From assembly GCF_902150045.1 (NCBI RefSeq), contig NZ_CABFVU010000006.1, positions 62,001 through 126,000 of the forward strand: a stretch of DNA of 64,000 nt, written 5' to 3'. The notes beneath the pieces were generated by a model, which made no database searches, was not told the origin of the DNA, and saw only the letters and a list, made by a program, of their open reading frames with translations. This document shows, piece after piece, positions 43,882 to 53,385 of the stretch. The first letter of the stretch is position 1, and each line of letters opens with the position of its first letter. The DNA is from Chitinophaga polysaccharea. GTDB taxonomy: Bacteria; Bacteroidota; Bacteroidia; Chitinophagales; Chitinophagaceae. The position numbers and the translations under genes are program-made.

Positions 43882-46401
43882 TTATTTTTTTGAGATGCCT
43901 ACATTCTTTTGTTCACCCGGTTGTTTTATCTGCCGGTAAAACTCCCATCCAAACAGTAATACCACCAACAACAAAAGGAGAGAAGAAGAAATGCCTGCTA
44001 CTTTAAGACCAGTAATAAACGTTTGCGGTTCAAACCTCATTTCTATTTTATGCTCCCCTGCAGGTATTTTCAGTCCGCGTAAGGCATAATCCGTACGGAT
44101 AATATCTGCTGGTTTGCCATCAATAAATGCGTTCCATCCGGCCGGGTAGTATATTTCAGAAAACACGCCAAAACCTTCCTGGCTGTTACGGGAAATGTAT
44201 TCCAGTTTATTCAGGCCGTATTTGGTGAGCTTGATGGAAGCGGTACTGTCGGCGCCAGGCTTGAAGTTGCCCAGTTGTTTTTCAAACCGTTTATCGATCA
44301 CTGCGGAGTCGCGGGTGTTCAGCGCATCCAGCGCTTTCATTTCGGTATTGGCGTCGGGGGCCCATACGATATCACGTACAAACCATGCGTTACCATAGGC
44401 GTCGGGGTTCCGTTGTGCAACAGGCTGACCCGTTTTCTGATCCGGAACAATAAAGTATTTCGTGTTGAGCATGTTCAATACATGCATGTTATTCTTGGCA
44501 ATCTGGTGTGAGATAAGATCCTGGTAGATCCACAACTTAGCCGGGCTGTAGCCGCCGATGTTTTTATGGAAGTAGGACGGGGAAGCATCATCAAACGGAG
44601 CCGTAGTAAGATTGAATACACGGTAATATGGATCCGGGTCCTGTTTAATTTGCTGATCAGCGGCAGACGGTTGCAGATCCTGCATATAGCTCATGTCGTC
44701 CACAAAACTGTCGCTGCCCAGGTAATTTTTATCCACCGCCCACAGGTCGATGGTTACCGCTGCAGTGATAATAATGGCCGATACCTGCCATTTCATTTTA
44801 TTGGTAAGATAAGCCCATATAGCGCCGGCGGCTACAAGGATAAAGAAAGCAGAGCGCAATCCATCTGTAAGCAATAAGCTGGCACGGTCTTTTTCCAGTG
44901 CGCGGATAAGCAGCTTACCATTTTCCTCGCCGCCCATCAGCTGGGAGAAATACTGCAGCATACTATCGTCGCTGGCAGATTTAAAGCCTACAAAGAAGTA
45001 GCTGATGAGGATAAAACCAAGGATACACGCACCGGTGATGATGGCGGACTCTTTCAGTTTTTTCAGCAGTTCTTTTGTAGTGTGCTTGCCATTGGCAATT
45101 TCCTGTAAGCCCCAGCAGGCCAGCACCACAAAGGTGAGCGATGGTAATACCAGCGCCTGTGCGGGAGCGCGGAACTTATTATAGAGCGGAAGGTGGTAGA
45201 ACAACGGATCGTTGATGAACGACATGTTTTTACCCCAGGCCAGTATAAAGCCGATAACGGTGATGGCAATCAGCCACCACTTATGCCAGCTCTTTACTAA
45301 CAGTAATGATAATACGAAAAGGAAGCAGATGATAGCGCCTACATACACAGGACCGGAAGTGCCTTTGGATTGAGCGCCGTAGTAGAGCGGCAGTTTTTGC
45401 TGGCTGAGGTATTGCTCTACCTGGGCTTCGTTGGCACCAAGACTGATCATCTGCTGGCCGAAATTAGAGCTTACCTTCAGTTTCTGCCCGGAGGAGTTAC
45501 CTACATAACCAGGGATCAGGAGGGTACCGGATTCCGCTTTACCATAGCTCCAGTCGTACGCATAGTCGATGTCCAGGCCGGTAGATTTCTTCTGGTTCAC
45601 ATCGTCTTTATCGAGCGTTAGCTCCGACTGGCTGCCACGCATGGTGTAATTGGTATACTCACGCAGGATCATGAGGCTGTCCATAGAAGTGAGCACTGCC
45701 AGCACGCCGGCCACGGCAAGCAGGGCGGATGCTTTAAAGAACTGTACCAGTTGCTTCTCCCGGAAAAAATGTATAAATGCACACACGGCCAGGCACAATA
45801 CCATGATCAATGTGTAGTAGATAATTTGCAGGTGGTTATTATAGATCAGCATGGCGGTGGCCAGGGCGGTCAACGCAGCGCCGGTGATCAGGCGGCCCCT
45901 GTAGGTGAGCACTATACCGGCAAGTACAGCGGGCATCAGGGCAATGTCGTACATCTTTGTAACGTGGCCCACATCAATGAGGATCACATTATAGGAGCAG
46001 AATGCAAAGGCAATGGCGCCCATCACCCGGATCCAGTATTTAAAGTCCAGTATACAGAGAAGCAGGTACATGGATATCATGGCCAGGAACAGCATATTTA
46101 CAGGATCCGGCGTATACAGCGTTATAATCCTGTTCATGTACGCTATTTTATTGGCGCCCGGACCTGTATATATCACGTAGGAGGGCATACCGGAAAACAT
46201 ACTGTTGGTCCATAACGGACGTTCTCCGGTTGCTTCATAAAAGTCCTTTGCCTCTTTCGCCATTCCTTTTACATTCTTCATGTCGCTCTGATTCACCACT
46301 TTGCCCTCGAGGACAGGAGCGCAATACACGAATGCCAGCAGGAGGAAGAGCCCTATTGCTGCAACATGTGGAAGAATGGCTTTTAGCCAGTTTTGCTTCA
46401 T
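43882..46401 (-). CDS. YfhO family membrane protein
   Basis: An 839-residue GT-C-like membrane protein with about a dozen hydrophobic helices in the first 560 residues and another near the C-terminus (residues 805-825). Early conserved parts: GKVVNQSDMKNVKGMAKE and TNSMFSGMPSYVI. YfhO of Bacillus helps to glycosylate lipoteichoic acid, so the family is thought to transfer sugars from polyprenyl phosphate outside the membrane; in Bacteroidota its role is unknown. The position between glycan genes fits but does not prove a glycan role. A candidate promoter lies at 46431-46456. Confidence 0.85.
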   Translation of the reverse strand: MKQNWLKAILPHVAAIGLFLLLAFVYCAPVLEGKVVNQSDMKNVKGMAKEAKDFYEATGERPLWTNSMFSGMPSYVIYTGPGANKIAYMNRIITLYTPDPVNMLFLAMISMYLLLCILDFKYWIRVMGAIAFAFCSYNVILIDVGHVTKMYDIALMPAVLAGIVLTYRGRLITGAALTALATAMLIYNNHLQIIYYTLIMVLCLAVCAFIHFFREKQLVQFFKASALLAVAGVLAVLTSMDSLMILREYTNYTMRGSQSELTLDKDDVNQKKSTGLDIDYAYDWSYGKAESGTLLIPGYVGNSSGQKLKVSSNFGQQMISLGANEAQVEQYLSQQKLPLYYGAQSKGTSGPVYVGAIICFLFVLSLLLVKSWHKWWLIAITVIGFILAWGKNMSFINDPLFYHLPLYNKFRAPAQALVLPSLTFVVLACWGLQEIANGKHTTKELLKKLKESAIITGACILGFILISYFFVGFKSASDDSMLQYFSQLMGGEENGKLLIRALEKDRASLLLTDGLRSAFFILVAAGAIWAYLTNKMKWQVSAIIITAAVTIDLWAVDKNYLGSDSFVDDMSYMQDLQPSAADQQIKQDPDPYYRVFNLTTAPFDDASPSYFHKNIGGYSPAKLWIYQDLISHQIAKNNMHVLNMLNTKYFIVPDQKTGQPVAQRNPDAYGNAWFVRDIVWAPDANTEMKALDALNTRDSAVIDKRFEKQLGNFKPGADSTASIKLTKYGLNKLEYISRNSQEGFGVFSEIYYPAGWNAFIDGKPADIIRTDYALRGLKIPAGEHKIEMRFEPQTFITGLKVAGISSSLLLLLVVLLFGWEFYRQIKQPGEQKNVGISKK

Positions 46402-46430
46402 CGGATATTTTGGATTTAGTTTTAAAGAAA

Positions 46431-46456
46431 CAAAAATAACTGTAATTTATCCGAAA
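46431..46456 (-). promoter_or_regulatory. candidate promoter of the YfhO gene
   Basis: On the minus strand TATTTTTG (plus 46431-46438) matches TAnnTTTG, with TTTC 18 bp upstream as a weak -33 element. It ends 30 bp before the start codon. Confidence 0.4.
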
Positions 46457-46463
46457 TTTCAAT

Positions 46464-46745
46464 ATGCGCTGGATCCGGTTCCTCTTAAAATTTGCATTTA
46501 TCTGCAATCTGTGCTTTATAATCAGTGAAATCCTGCGCATTACAGCATATGATCATTCTTTTGATAATGTAGTGAATCATATACTGGTATTGGGTGTGGG
46601 GATTGCTTTTCCACTGAACGCCCTTTTGTGTGTGCTTACCGGTGTGTTATTATTGTTAAAAAAAATACAATGGAAAACATTACCGCCCTGGTTATATTTG
46701 TTCAATATTGCTATCCTTATATTTCAACTTATAGTTAATTACTGA
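46464..46745 (+). CDS. small hypothetical membrane protein
   Basis: 93 residues with three likely membrane helices (about residues 6-24, 42-66 and 75-91) and a basic start MRWIRFLLK. I do not recognise a family. Its stop codon overlaps the ATG of the queuosine-precursor transporter by one base, which suggests co-expression and favours a real gene. The start is only about 60 bp from the divergent YfhO gene. Confidence 0.65.
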   Translation: MRWIRFLLKFAFICNLCFIISEILRITAYDHSFDNVVNHILVLGVGIAFPLNALLCVLTGVLLLLKKIQWKTLPPWLYLFNIAILIFQLIVNY

Positions 46746-47551
46746 TGCTCAGGAATTTGTTAAACGATAAGCCCACCAAACTGTTCGTGATATTCACCAG
46801 CTTCTTTGTAGCGAACGCACTCATTGCAGAATGTATTGGTGGTAAATTATTTTCCCTGGAAAAGCTGTTGGGATTACCCGTACACACCTTCACGCTTTTT
46901 GGCCAGAGCGGGTTGTCGTATACCTTAACGGCAGGCGTATTATTATGGCCGCTGGAGTTTGTGATGACGGATATTGTGAATGAATATTTCGGTCCCAAAG
47001 CGGTGCGCCGTATTTCGTACATCGCGGTAGGGTTGATCTCCTACGCATTCATCATGTTCTGGGTAGCCATGAGCGTGCCCGCTGATGGCTGGTGGAAGGG
47101 CAGCCGCGCAGATGCCGGAATCCCCGACATGCAGAATGCTTTTACCAGTATTTTCGGACAGGGTATGTGGATCATCCTGGGTAGCCTTACCGCCTTCCTG
47201 GTGAGCCAGATCGTGGATGTAACCGTGTTCCACAAAATCAAGAAACGCACCGGGGAAAAGCACGTGTGGTTAAGGGCTACAGGGTCAACGATTGTATCGC
47301 AGCTGGTAGACAGCTTTATAGTGCTGTACATTGCCTTTAAGCTGGGGAACGACTGGAGCTGGCAGCGGGTACTGGCCATTTGCCTGGTGAACTATAGCTA
47401 TAAGTTTGTAGTGGCAGTATTGCTTACACCACTGATCTATTTGCTGGAGCACCGGATAGAGCGTTACCTGGGGCATGATACTGCGAAGAAAATGAAAGCG
47501 GCGGCGATGGGGAAGGAGCAGCCTTTTGAAGAACCAGTTACCAACAACTGA
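46745..47551 (+). CDS. queuosine precursor transporter (YhhQ/QPTR family)
   Basis: A 268-residue protein with six or seven membrane helices. Family marks: FFVANALIAECIGGKLFSL at about residue 20, WPLEFVMTDIVNEYFGPKAVRRI, and later GSTIVSQLVDSFIVLYIAFK. YhhQ imports preQ0/preQ1 for queuosine in tRNA. The C-terminal tail is charged. A clear terminator follows. Confidence 0.9.
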   Translation: MLRNLLNDKPTKLFVIFTSFFVANALIAECIGGKLFSLEKLLGLPVHTFTLFGQSGLSYTLTAGVLLWPLEFVMTDIVNEYFGPKAVRRISYIAVGLISYAFIMFWVAMSVPADGWWKGSRADAGIPDMQNAFTSIFGQGMWIILGSLTAFLVSQIVDVTVFHKIKKRTGEKHVWLRATGSTIVSQLVDSFIVLYIAFKLGNDWSWQRVLAICLVNYSYKFVVAVLLTPLIYLLEHRIERYLGHDTAKKMKAAAMGKEQPFEEPVTNN

Positions 47552-47552
47552 T

Positions 47553-47594
47553 AAAAGAGGAGGGCTGTTCTACCGGAACAGCCCTCCTCTTTTT
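47553..47594. terminator. bidirectional terminator
   Basis: AAAAGAGGAGGGCTGTTC, loop TACCG, GAACAGCCCTCCTCTTTTT: an 18-bp perfect stem between two convergent genes. Confidence 0.92.
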
Positions 47595-48045
47595 AATATT
47601 TTGCTTTCACCATATCCGCCACTACTTTATCAATAGGCAGGGTAACCGCCTCGGAAGAGAATTCATCCCAGTTGATCCAGCGGGCGCGTTCCACTTCTTC
47701 CACGCCTTCAGGCACGGTAAAATCGAAAGGTTTGCTGCCTACAGAAGCCGTAAAAGGCGATAAGGGCGTTACGAGGTAGTATATGGAGATGATCTGGGTC
47801 ACGTTGTCGAATGCAGAGATCTGGAAGAAATCGGTAGTATAAATATGCTCCACTACTTTTACGTCCTGGCCAAGTTCTTCCTGCCATTCACGAACAATGC
47901 ATTCCAGGGTACCTTCCCCGAACTCCAGGCCACCGCCGGGGAATTTGGTATAATATCCCCCACGGATATACTCATCGCTTACCAGCACCTGTTTCTGATC
48001 GTTGATCATGATGCCGTATACTCTTACGTTAAATCCAGTTTGCAT
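47593..48045 (-). CDS. NUDIX hydrolase
   Basis: A 150-residue protein with a full Nudix box GGLEFGEGTLECIVREWQEE followed by LGQ (residues about 37-59), which binds the divalent metal. Such enzymes cleave nucleoside diphosphate derivatives; the substrate here is not known. The N-terminus FNVRVYGIMINDQKQVLVSDE fits the family fold. It is 18 bp downstream of the CorA gene on the same strand. Confidence 0.88.
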   Translation of the reverse strand: MQTGFNVRVYGIMINDQKQVLVSDEYIRGGYYTKFPGGGLEFGEGTLECIVREWQEELGQDVKVVEHIYTTDFFQISAFDNVTQIISIYYLVTPLSPFTASVGSKPFDFTVPEGVEEVERARWINWDEFSSEAVTLPIDKVVADMVKAKY

Positions 48046-48063
48046 ATGCTTGTTTAATAAAGG

Positions 48064-49011
48064 TTAGAACCACTTCTTCTTCATAAAATACCAGCTGATG
48101 ACTACAGAAATGGCGATAGACAGGATAATGGGTATGTAAAAGGCGTGAAGGGTGTGCTGGTAGGGGATATCCACGTTCATGCCATAGATACTGGCCACCA
48201 GCATGGGAAATGTAAGGATAATGGTAATGGAGGTAAGGCGTTTCATTACCACGTTCAGGTTGTTGGAAATGATGCTGGCAAAGGCATCCATGGTACTGCT
48301 GAGGATGTTGGTATACACATTGGCCATTTCCAGGGCCTGGGAAGTGTCTACGATAAGATCCTGCAGGAATTCCTTTTCATCTTCATTGAGGCCCAGGAAA
48401 TTGGTACGTTCCAGCTTCATCAGCAACAGTTCATTGCTGCGAAGGGCGGTTACAAAATATACCAGGCTTTTCTGGATACGCATGATGCCCAGCAGTTCCT
48501 CGTTCCGGTTGGAATCGTACAATTTAGCTTCCAGCATGTTCCTGCGCTGGTTAATTTCCTTCAGGTAATCAAGGAAATTGATAACCACCTTCTCAAATAT
48601 TTTCAGCACCATCATATTCCTTTTTTCCGGGGAGCGGTTGTGAAAAGTATTCAGGAATTTTTTGATGGCGGTATTATCAAAAGAGTTTACCGTAATGATC
48701 TGGTGGTGGGTCAGGATAATTACGATGGGAATGGTAATATAATAAGCTTCGCTTTCATTGATCGAATTGTTTTCGGTAGGTGTTTTCAGTACAATGAGCT
48801 TTACATTGTCTTCCAGCTCAAACCTAGCTTTTTCGTCAATATCAAGGGAGTCAGTGAGGAAGTCCAGGGGAATATCGAGTTCCTCTGACAGCTGTTCAAA
48901 TTCGGCCTGTTTCAGCGGCGGGGTAATATTTACCCAGGCGCCGTTTTCGGGCTGGCGTATTTCAACAGTTTTGGAATCTATATTTGTAAAATACTGGATC
49001 ATCGGGCGCAA
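48064..49011 (-). CDS. CorA family divalent cation transporter
   Basis: About 315 residues. A large N-terminal cytoplasmic domain is followed by two C-terminal membrane helices. The signature YGMNVDIPY (GMN about residue 277) lies at the end of the first helix, and the chain ends in a basic KKKWF. CorA channels carry Mg2+ or Co2+/Ni2+ into the cell. The start is either ATG 49011 or ATG 49002 (MIQYF), the latter looks more natural. Confidence 0.9.
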   Translation of the reverse strand: MRPMIQYFTNIDSKTVEIRQPENGAWVNITPPLKQAEFEQLSEELDIPLDFLTDSLDIDEKARFELEDNVKLIVLKTPTENNSINESEAYYITIPIVIILTHHQIITVNSFDNTAIKKFLNTFHNRSPEKRNMMVLKIFEKVVINFLDYLKEINQRRNMLEAKLYDSNRNEELLGIMRIQKSLVYFVTALRSNELLLMKLERTNFLGLNEDEKEFLQDLIVDTSQALEMANVYTNILSSTMDAFASIISNNLNVVMKRLTSITIILTFPMLVASIYGMNVDIPYQHTLHAFYIPIILSIAISVVISWYFMKKKWF

Positions 49012-49046
49012 AGGTAGTTAAAATGTCGAATCGCAATGCTTTTCCC

Positions 49047-49823
49047 TTACAGATCTTTCCCAAGCTTCCTTTTTACAAAATTTAGTCGGCTTTTCTTTGT
49101 CGACAGCAAATTATTGTTCCTGATAAGTTTCCTGAATGCCCGTATTATCCTTTTCATACCTCTGGCGGATGAGGAAACGATTTCCCAGTTTTGTTCGGGT
49201 TTCCGCAGAAAGGCATGGGTATAATCGCCTCTGCACCAGATTTCCATTTCCAGGTAAAGAATAACATCTGTTGCCGTGGTATTGGCCAGAGCGGAAATAG
49301 TATGGATATTTATATCTTCATCTACCGGTTGGATCTCATCCGGTACATTTTTTTTCAGGTAATCGAGGTGTTTGGGAGTTGGGAAAGTGAGAAAAACAGT
49401 GCCCTGTTCACTGAGAAGATCTGCCAGTGTCTTATCAAATGATGGCCTTATCTCATTGGAGATATGTTCATACACATCCATCAGGACGATGAGGTCAAAT
49501 TTTTGTCCGGCAAATACTTTTTCATCAAGTATACCGACAACAAACCGGAGGTGGTCGTTACTGAAAAGTCTGTTAGCTACTTCAATGGATTTCGGGCTGA
49601 TATCCAGTCCTGTTACCATGGCTTCCGGCCAATGTGTATACATTTTATAGCAAAAATCCCCAATACCACAACCAATTTCAAGTATGGTTTTAGGAGCTGA
49701 TAACAAATTGGATGTGAGAGTTTTCCAGCCCATGTCAGCTCTTGGATTACCGTTATAAAAACCCTGAAGTTTACCGGTAATGTGCTCATCATAATATGCT
49801 TCGACGTTTTTTCTATCTGCCAT
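49047..49823 (-). CDS. class I SAM-dependent methyltransferase
   Basis: 258 residues: motif I ILEIGCGIGDFCYKMY near residue 43, acidic strand VTGLDISPKSIEVANR, DLIVLMDVYEHIS, and a basic C-terminal tail (about residues 215-258) with several Lys/Arg. It looks like a glycan- or lipid-modifying enzyme as found beside flippases. The neighbour on the other side is the divergent flippase gene. No substrate signature. Confidence 0.82.
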   Translation of the reverse strand: MADRKNVEAYYDEHITGKLQGFYNGNPRADMGWKTLTSNLLSAPKTILEIGCGIGDFCYKMYTHWPEAMVTGLDISPKSIEVANRLFSNDHLRFVVGILDEKVFAGQKFDLIVLMDVYEHISNEIRPSFDKTLADLLSEQGTVFLTFPTPKHLDYLKKNVPDEIQPVDEDINIHTISALANTTATDVILYLEMEIWCRGDYTHAFLRKPEQNWEIVSSSARGMKRIIRAFRKLIRNNNLLSTKKSRLNFVKRKLGKDL

Positions 49824-50023
49824 GCGTTATTTTTTAATCAGGATATGGTTGGATTAACCTGCAGGTTTTGACCCGTGGTCAGTTAAAAATATAAAATTAT
49901 GCCAGAAATAAACATATATTACTAATATTTAATAATATGATCTCATTCTTTATAATGTTGATTCATGTTGGCATTTAATGTAATATTGTGCGTTCAAACA
50001 AGTTTTAATATTTATATATATAA
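49824..50023. other. A/T-rich intergenic region before the flippase
   Basis: A 200-bp gap between divergent genes, strongly A/T-rich from about 49880. It should contain both promoters, but no good TTTG / TAnnTTTG pair could be assigned. No repeat element is seen. Confidence 0.4.
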
Positions 50024-51523
50024 ATGGGAGTAGTAAAACATCAAAGTATTAAATCATCTATACTGATTTATCTCGGGTTTGCGATAGGAGGGATCAATAC
50101 AGTTTTGCTTTTTCCGCATTTTTTTACCGGCAATGAGTTTGGGCTCACCCGCATCTTTTTTGACCTTGGACTTATTCTGGTGCCTTTTTGTACATTCAGT
50201 ACGGGTAACATGATGAACAGGTTTTATCCTTATTATTCAACTCATTTGCCTGAAAAGAAAAACGACCTGTTAACCTGGGTGGTTTTGATAAGTTTTTTTG
50301 GGTTTCTTTTGTTTGTATTAGGCACCTTTTTGTTCAAGGGTCTTATTGTAAGAAAATATGCCACTAATTCCCCATTATTTATCGATTATTTTTATCTGCT
50401 GTATCCGGGAGTATTCGGTCTTGTGATGTATACCGTGTTTGAGTCATATAGCTGGTCGAGGCATGAAACGGTTTTATCCAATTCATTAAAGGAGCTAGGA
50501 GTGAGAGTATTCACCACCTTCCTGATTGTTTTGTATATATTCAAACTGATCAGTTTCCCGGTTTTTATGTGGTTTTTCAGCTTATCATATTTTATTGCTT
50601 TACTGGTATTACTGGCTTGCCTCAGGCGTAAAAACCTGTTGCATCTCACCTTCCGCATCAGTGCTGTTACCCGGCGCTTATATAAGCGTATGGGGGTTTA
50701 TTCCGGAACTGTGATGTCTGCCACACTTTTCTTCGTAGTGGCGCAGAACATTGACTCGTTGATCATCTCCAGTTTTAAAGGATTGAATCAGGCAGCTTAT
50801 TTGTCTATTGCCACTTACATGGCCACCCTTATACAGGTTCCGCAACGAAGTATTGCTTCCATTGCCACGCCTGTAATGGCGCAGGCGTGGAAGGACAAGA
50901 ATCTTGATAAGATAGATGAGATATATAAAAAGTCGGCAATACTGCAGCTTGTGGCCGCCTTATTTATATTTCTTTTTATCTGGCTGAATATCGACGATAT
51001 CTATAAAATGATGCCTCCAGAATATGCAGCAGCGAAATATGTTGTATTTTACCTGGGAGTTGCCCGGGTAATAGATATGGGTACAGGAGCTAATCAGCAG
51101 CTGTTATCCACTTCAAAGTTGTGGTATTTTGAGTTGATCAGTTCCACCTTGCTGGTGGCGATGTCTATCCCGCTTAATTATTTCCTGATCAAAGAACACG
51201 GAATTACCGGCTCTGGTTATGCTTTACTGATTTCTATGTTCACTTTTAATACCATCCGTTATATCTTTATATGGCACCGGTTTGGCTTACAGCCTTTTTC
51301 ACTAAATACGTTAAAGGCGCTGGGAATTGGTGCTGTAACCTATCTGGCATGCTATTACATGCTGCCAGACCTGGGAAATCTATATATCAATATATTTATC
51401 AGTGGCGTGTGTTTCACCTTGCTATTTATTACCGGTATACTTTTGCTACGGGTTTCGGATGATATTAATTCTACTTTTTTTTCTATCATTCATAAAATAA
51501 CAAAGAGGACCCTTCATAAATAA
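50024..51523 (+). CDS. polysaccharide flippase (Wzx/MATE-like)
   Basis: A 499-residue integral membrane protein with 12-14 hydrophobic helices and the general pattern of the oligosaccharide flippases (MOP superfamily), which move lipid-linked repeat units across the inner membrane. SATLFFVVAQNIDSLIISSF in the middle and LSIATYMATLIQVPQRSIAS are typical. Its DNA is visibly more A/T-rich than the housekeeping genes around it, as usual for such genes. It is the first gene of the second glycan row. Confidence 0.85.
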   Translation: MGVVKHQSIKSSILIYLGFAIGGINTVLLFPHFFTGNEFGLTRIFFDLGLILVPFCTFSTGNMMNRFYPYYSTHLPEKKNDLLTWVVLISFFGFLLFVLGTFLFKGLIVRKYATNSPLFIDYFYLLYPGVFGLVMYTVFESYSWSRHETVLSNSLKELGVRVFTTFLIVLYIFKLISFPVFMWFFSLSYFIALLVLLACLRRKNLLHLTFRISAVTRRLYKRMGVYSGTVMSATLFFVVAQNIDSLIISSFKGLNQAAYLSIATYMATLIQVPQRSIASIATPVMAQAWKDKNLDKIDEIYKKSAILQLVAALFIFLFIWLNIDDIYKMMPPEYAAAKYVVFYLGVARVIDMGTGANQQLLSTSKLWYFELISSTLLVAMSIPLNYFLIKEHGITGSGYALLISMFTFNTIRYIFIWHRFGLQPFSLNTLKALGIGAVTYLACYYMLPDLGNLYINIFISGVCFTLLFITGILLLRVSDDINSTFFSIIHKITKRTLHK

Positions 51524-51536
51524 TAAAAGCGATTAA

Positions 51537-52235
51537 ATGAGTGATTCAAGAGAAGCGGGCATAGTACGGTTAAAGCCCGGTATTTTCAGCCCAAGACGAT
51601 ATTACCTGATACAGTTGAGGAAACAGGTGGAAGCAGTTGTTTCCCTTTTCATTAGTCCGTTAAGGGGGCAACTGGTCATCGCAGATTACGGTTGCGGGAA
51701 TATGCCTTATCAGCCACTTGTGAAACCTTATGTTAAACAATATATTGGTATTGACCTGGCGGAGAATAAGAATGCAGACATCCACATTGATCCGGAAGGG
51801 AAGATAGCAATGGCAGACGCCAGTGTGGACCTGGTGTTGTCTACACAAGTATTGGAGCATGTGGAAAATCCTGTTTTTTACCTTACAGAGGCACTACGCA
51901 TCCTGAAGCCCGGGGGAAAGTTAATTATCAGTACCCATGGTTACTGGATGTTTCACCCCGATCCTACGGATTATTGGCGCTGGACTTCTGCAGGATTGAA
52001 TAAGATCATTACGGAACGGGGGTTTGATATAAAATATTTTCATGGCATAATCGGGCGTTCGGCCATGGGATTACAATTGTTCCAGGATGGTTTCCTGTTT
52101 AAGCTGCCTGCTTTTCTGCACCCGGTGCTGGCAATCATTTTCCAGCCGCTGATATGGTTGTTTGATAAAACCACTTCCCAGGGCAGCAAAAACAGGGATG
52201 CCTGTACTTTCGTGATTGTAGCCGAGAAAAAGTAA
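51537..52235 (+). CDS. class I SAM-dependent methyltransferase
   Basis: A protein of 232 residues with motif I VIADYGCGNMPYQPLV, YIGIDLAENKNADI, and LVLSTQVLEHVENPVFYL followed by LKPGGKLIISTHG. WMFHPDPTDYWRWTSAGL is a mark of methyltransferases in glycan loci. Starts 13 bp after the flippase stop and ends 4 bp before the GT4, so it is in the same transcript. Confidence 0.85.
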   Translation: MSDSREAGIVRLKPGIFSPRRYYLIQLRKQVEAVVSLFISPLRGQLVIADYGCGNMPYQPLVKPYVKQYIGIDLAENKNADIHIDPEGKIAMADASVDLVLSTQVLEHVENPVFYLTEALRILKPGGKLIISTHGYWMFHPDPTDYWRWTSAGLNKIITERGFDIKYFHGIIGRSAMGLQLFQDGFLFKLPAFLHPVLAIIFQPLIWLFDKTTSQGSKNRDACTFVIVAEKK

Positions 52236-52239
52236 TTTA

Positions 52240-53346
52240 ATGAACCAACAATTATGCATTGCCAGTCCTAATCTGGGAGCCTACTCAGAAACATTTATAA
52301 AGGACCAGATTACGCAGCTACAACCCGGAACTTTGATCTATCATGGCAATTATCCGGTGAAGTCCAGGGATGGCGATTGGCAGTTGCCGTTCCCTCTGAA
52401 TATTCACCTGTTAAAAGGCGTATGCCGGAAACTGGCGCCCGACTTTTTTCACAAGATATTTTCCAGCTCGTTGGCGAAATTTCTTAAGAAAAGAGGAGTG
52501 ACCACTTTATTGGCCAATTACGGCCCGCTGGGAGTTGCGGTTACGGATGCCTGTTTAATTGCAAATGTTAAACTGGTTGTGCATTATCATGGATATGATG
52601 CTTACGAGTATGCAACCATCGAAAAGTATGGGGAAGCATACCGGCATATGTTCAGGCATGCGTATAAACTGGTGGCGGTATCTACTGAAATGAAGGATCA
52701 GCTCATTGGGCTGGGTGCCGATCCCGGGAAGATTGCTTTCATCCCCTATGGGATTAATCTCCATCGGTTTACTGTTACAGATCCTGCCTCAAATCCTCCG
52801 GTATTAATGAACATAGGTCGGTTTACTCCTAAGAAAGCGCCTGATTTGCTGATCAAAGCATTTAAGATAGTACATGAAACGATACCGGAGGCACGTTTGG
52901 AGATGATTGGAGGAGGAGAATTATTTGAATCTACGCGAGCCCTGGCGGCAGAGCTTGGGCTTACAGAGGAAATTACATTCCATGGCGTGCAAACGTCCGA
53001 GGAGATCATCCGGAGGCTTCACTATTCAAGGATGTATGTACAGCATTCATTACGACCAATCAGCGGCGATTCGGAGGGAACGCCGGTGAGTATCCTGGAA
53101 GCATGCGCCTGTGGCTTGCCGGTAGTGAGTACGCGGCATGCCGGCATTAAAGACGCAGTATTGGAGCAGGTGAGCGGTTTGTTAGTGAACGAGGGAGACT
53201 ATAAAGGGATGGCGGATGCCATTATTACTTTGCTGAAAGACCCTGAGCTATGTAGACAAATGGGAAAAGCTGCACAGAAAAGGATCTCTGATAACTATAA
53301 TTTCTCCATTCAGGCTGCAAAGTTAGCTGCGCTTTTAGATCTTTAA
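52240..53346 (+). CDS. glycosyltransferase family 4
   Basis: A 368-residue GT-B enzyme. The N-terminal ASPNLGAYSETFIKDQI is characteristic of a GT4 group related to WcaL/colanic acid enzymes. Further: LVVHYHGYDAYEY, NIGRFTPKKAPDLLIKAF, and EGTPVSILEACACGLPVVST as the E-x7-E region. It is the last gene of the second glycan row; a hairpin with an A/T-rich stem (AAGAGATAT / ATATCTCTT, 53345-53378) follows. Confidence 0.9.
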   Translation: MNQQLCIASPNLGAYSETFIKDQITQLQPGTLIYHGNYPVKSRDGDWQLPFPLNIHLLKGVCRKLAPDFFHKIFSSSLAKFLKKRGVTTLLANYGPLGVAVTDACLIANVKLVVHYHGYDAYEYATIEKYGEAYRHMFRHAYKLVAVSTEMKDQLIGLGADPGKIAFIPYGINLHRFTVTDPASNPPVLMNIGRFTPKKAPDLLIKAFKIVHETIPEARLEMIGGGELFESTRALAAELGLTEEITFHGVQTSEEIIRRLHYSRMYVQHSLRPISGDSEGTPVSILEACACGLPVVSTRHAGIKDAVLEQVSGLLVNEGDYKGMADAIITLLKDPELCRQMGKAAQKRISDNYNFSIQAAKLAALLDL

Positions 53347-53378
53347 GAGATATCCTGCCAGAGCGGAATATCTCTTAA
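53345..53378. terminator. candidate bidirectional terminator
   Basis: TAAGAGATAT / ATATCTCTTA stem with a loop of about 13 bases, between convergent genes. The T-run is short. Confidence 0.5.
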
Positions 53379-53385
53379 AGTATGA

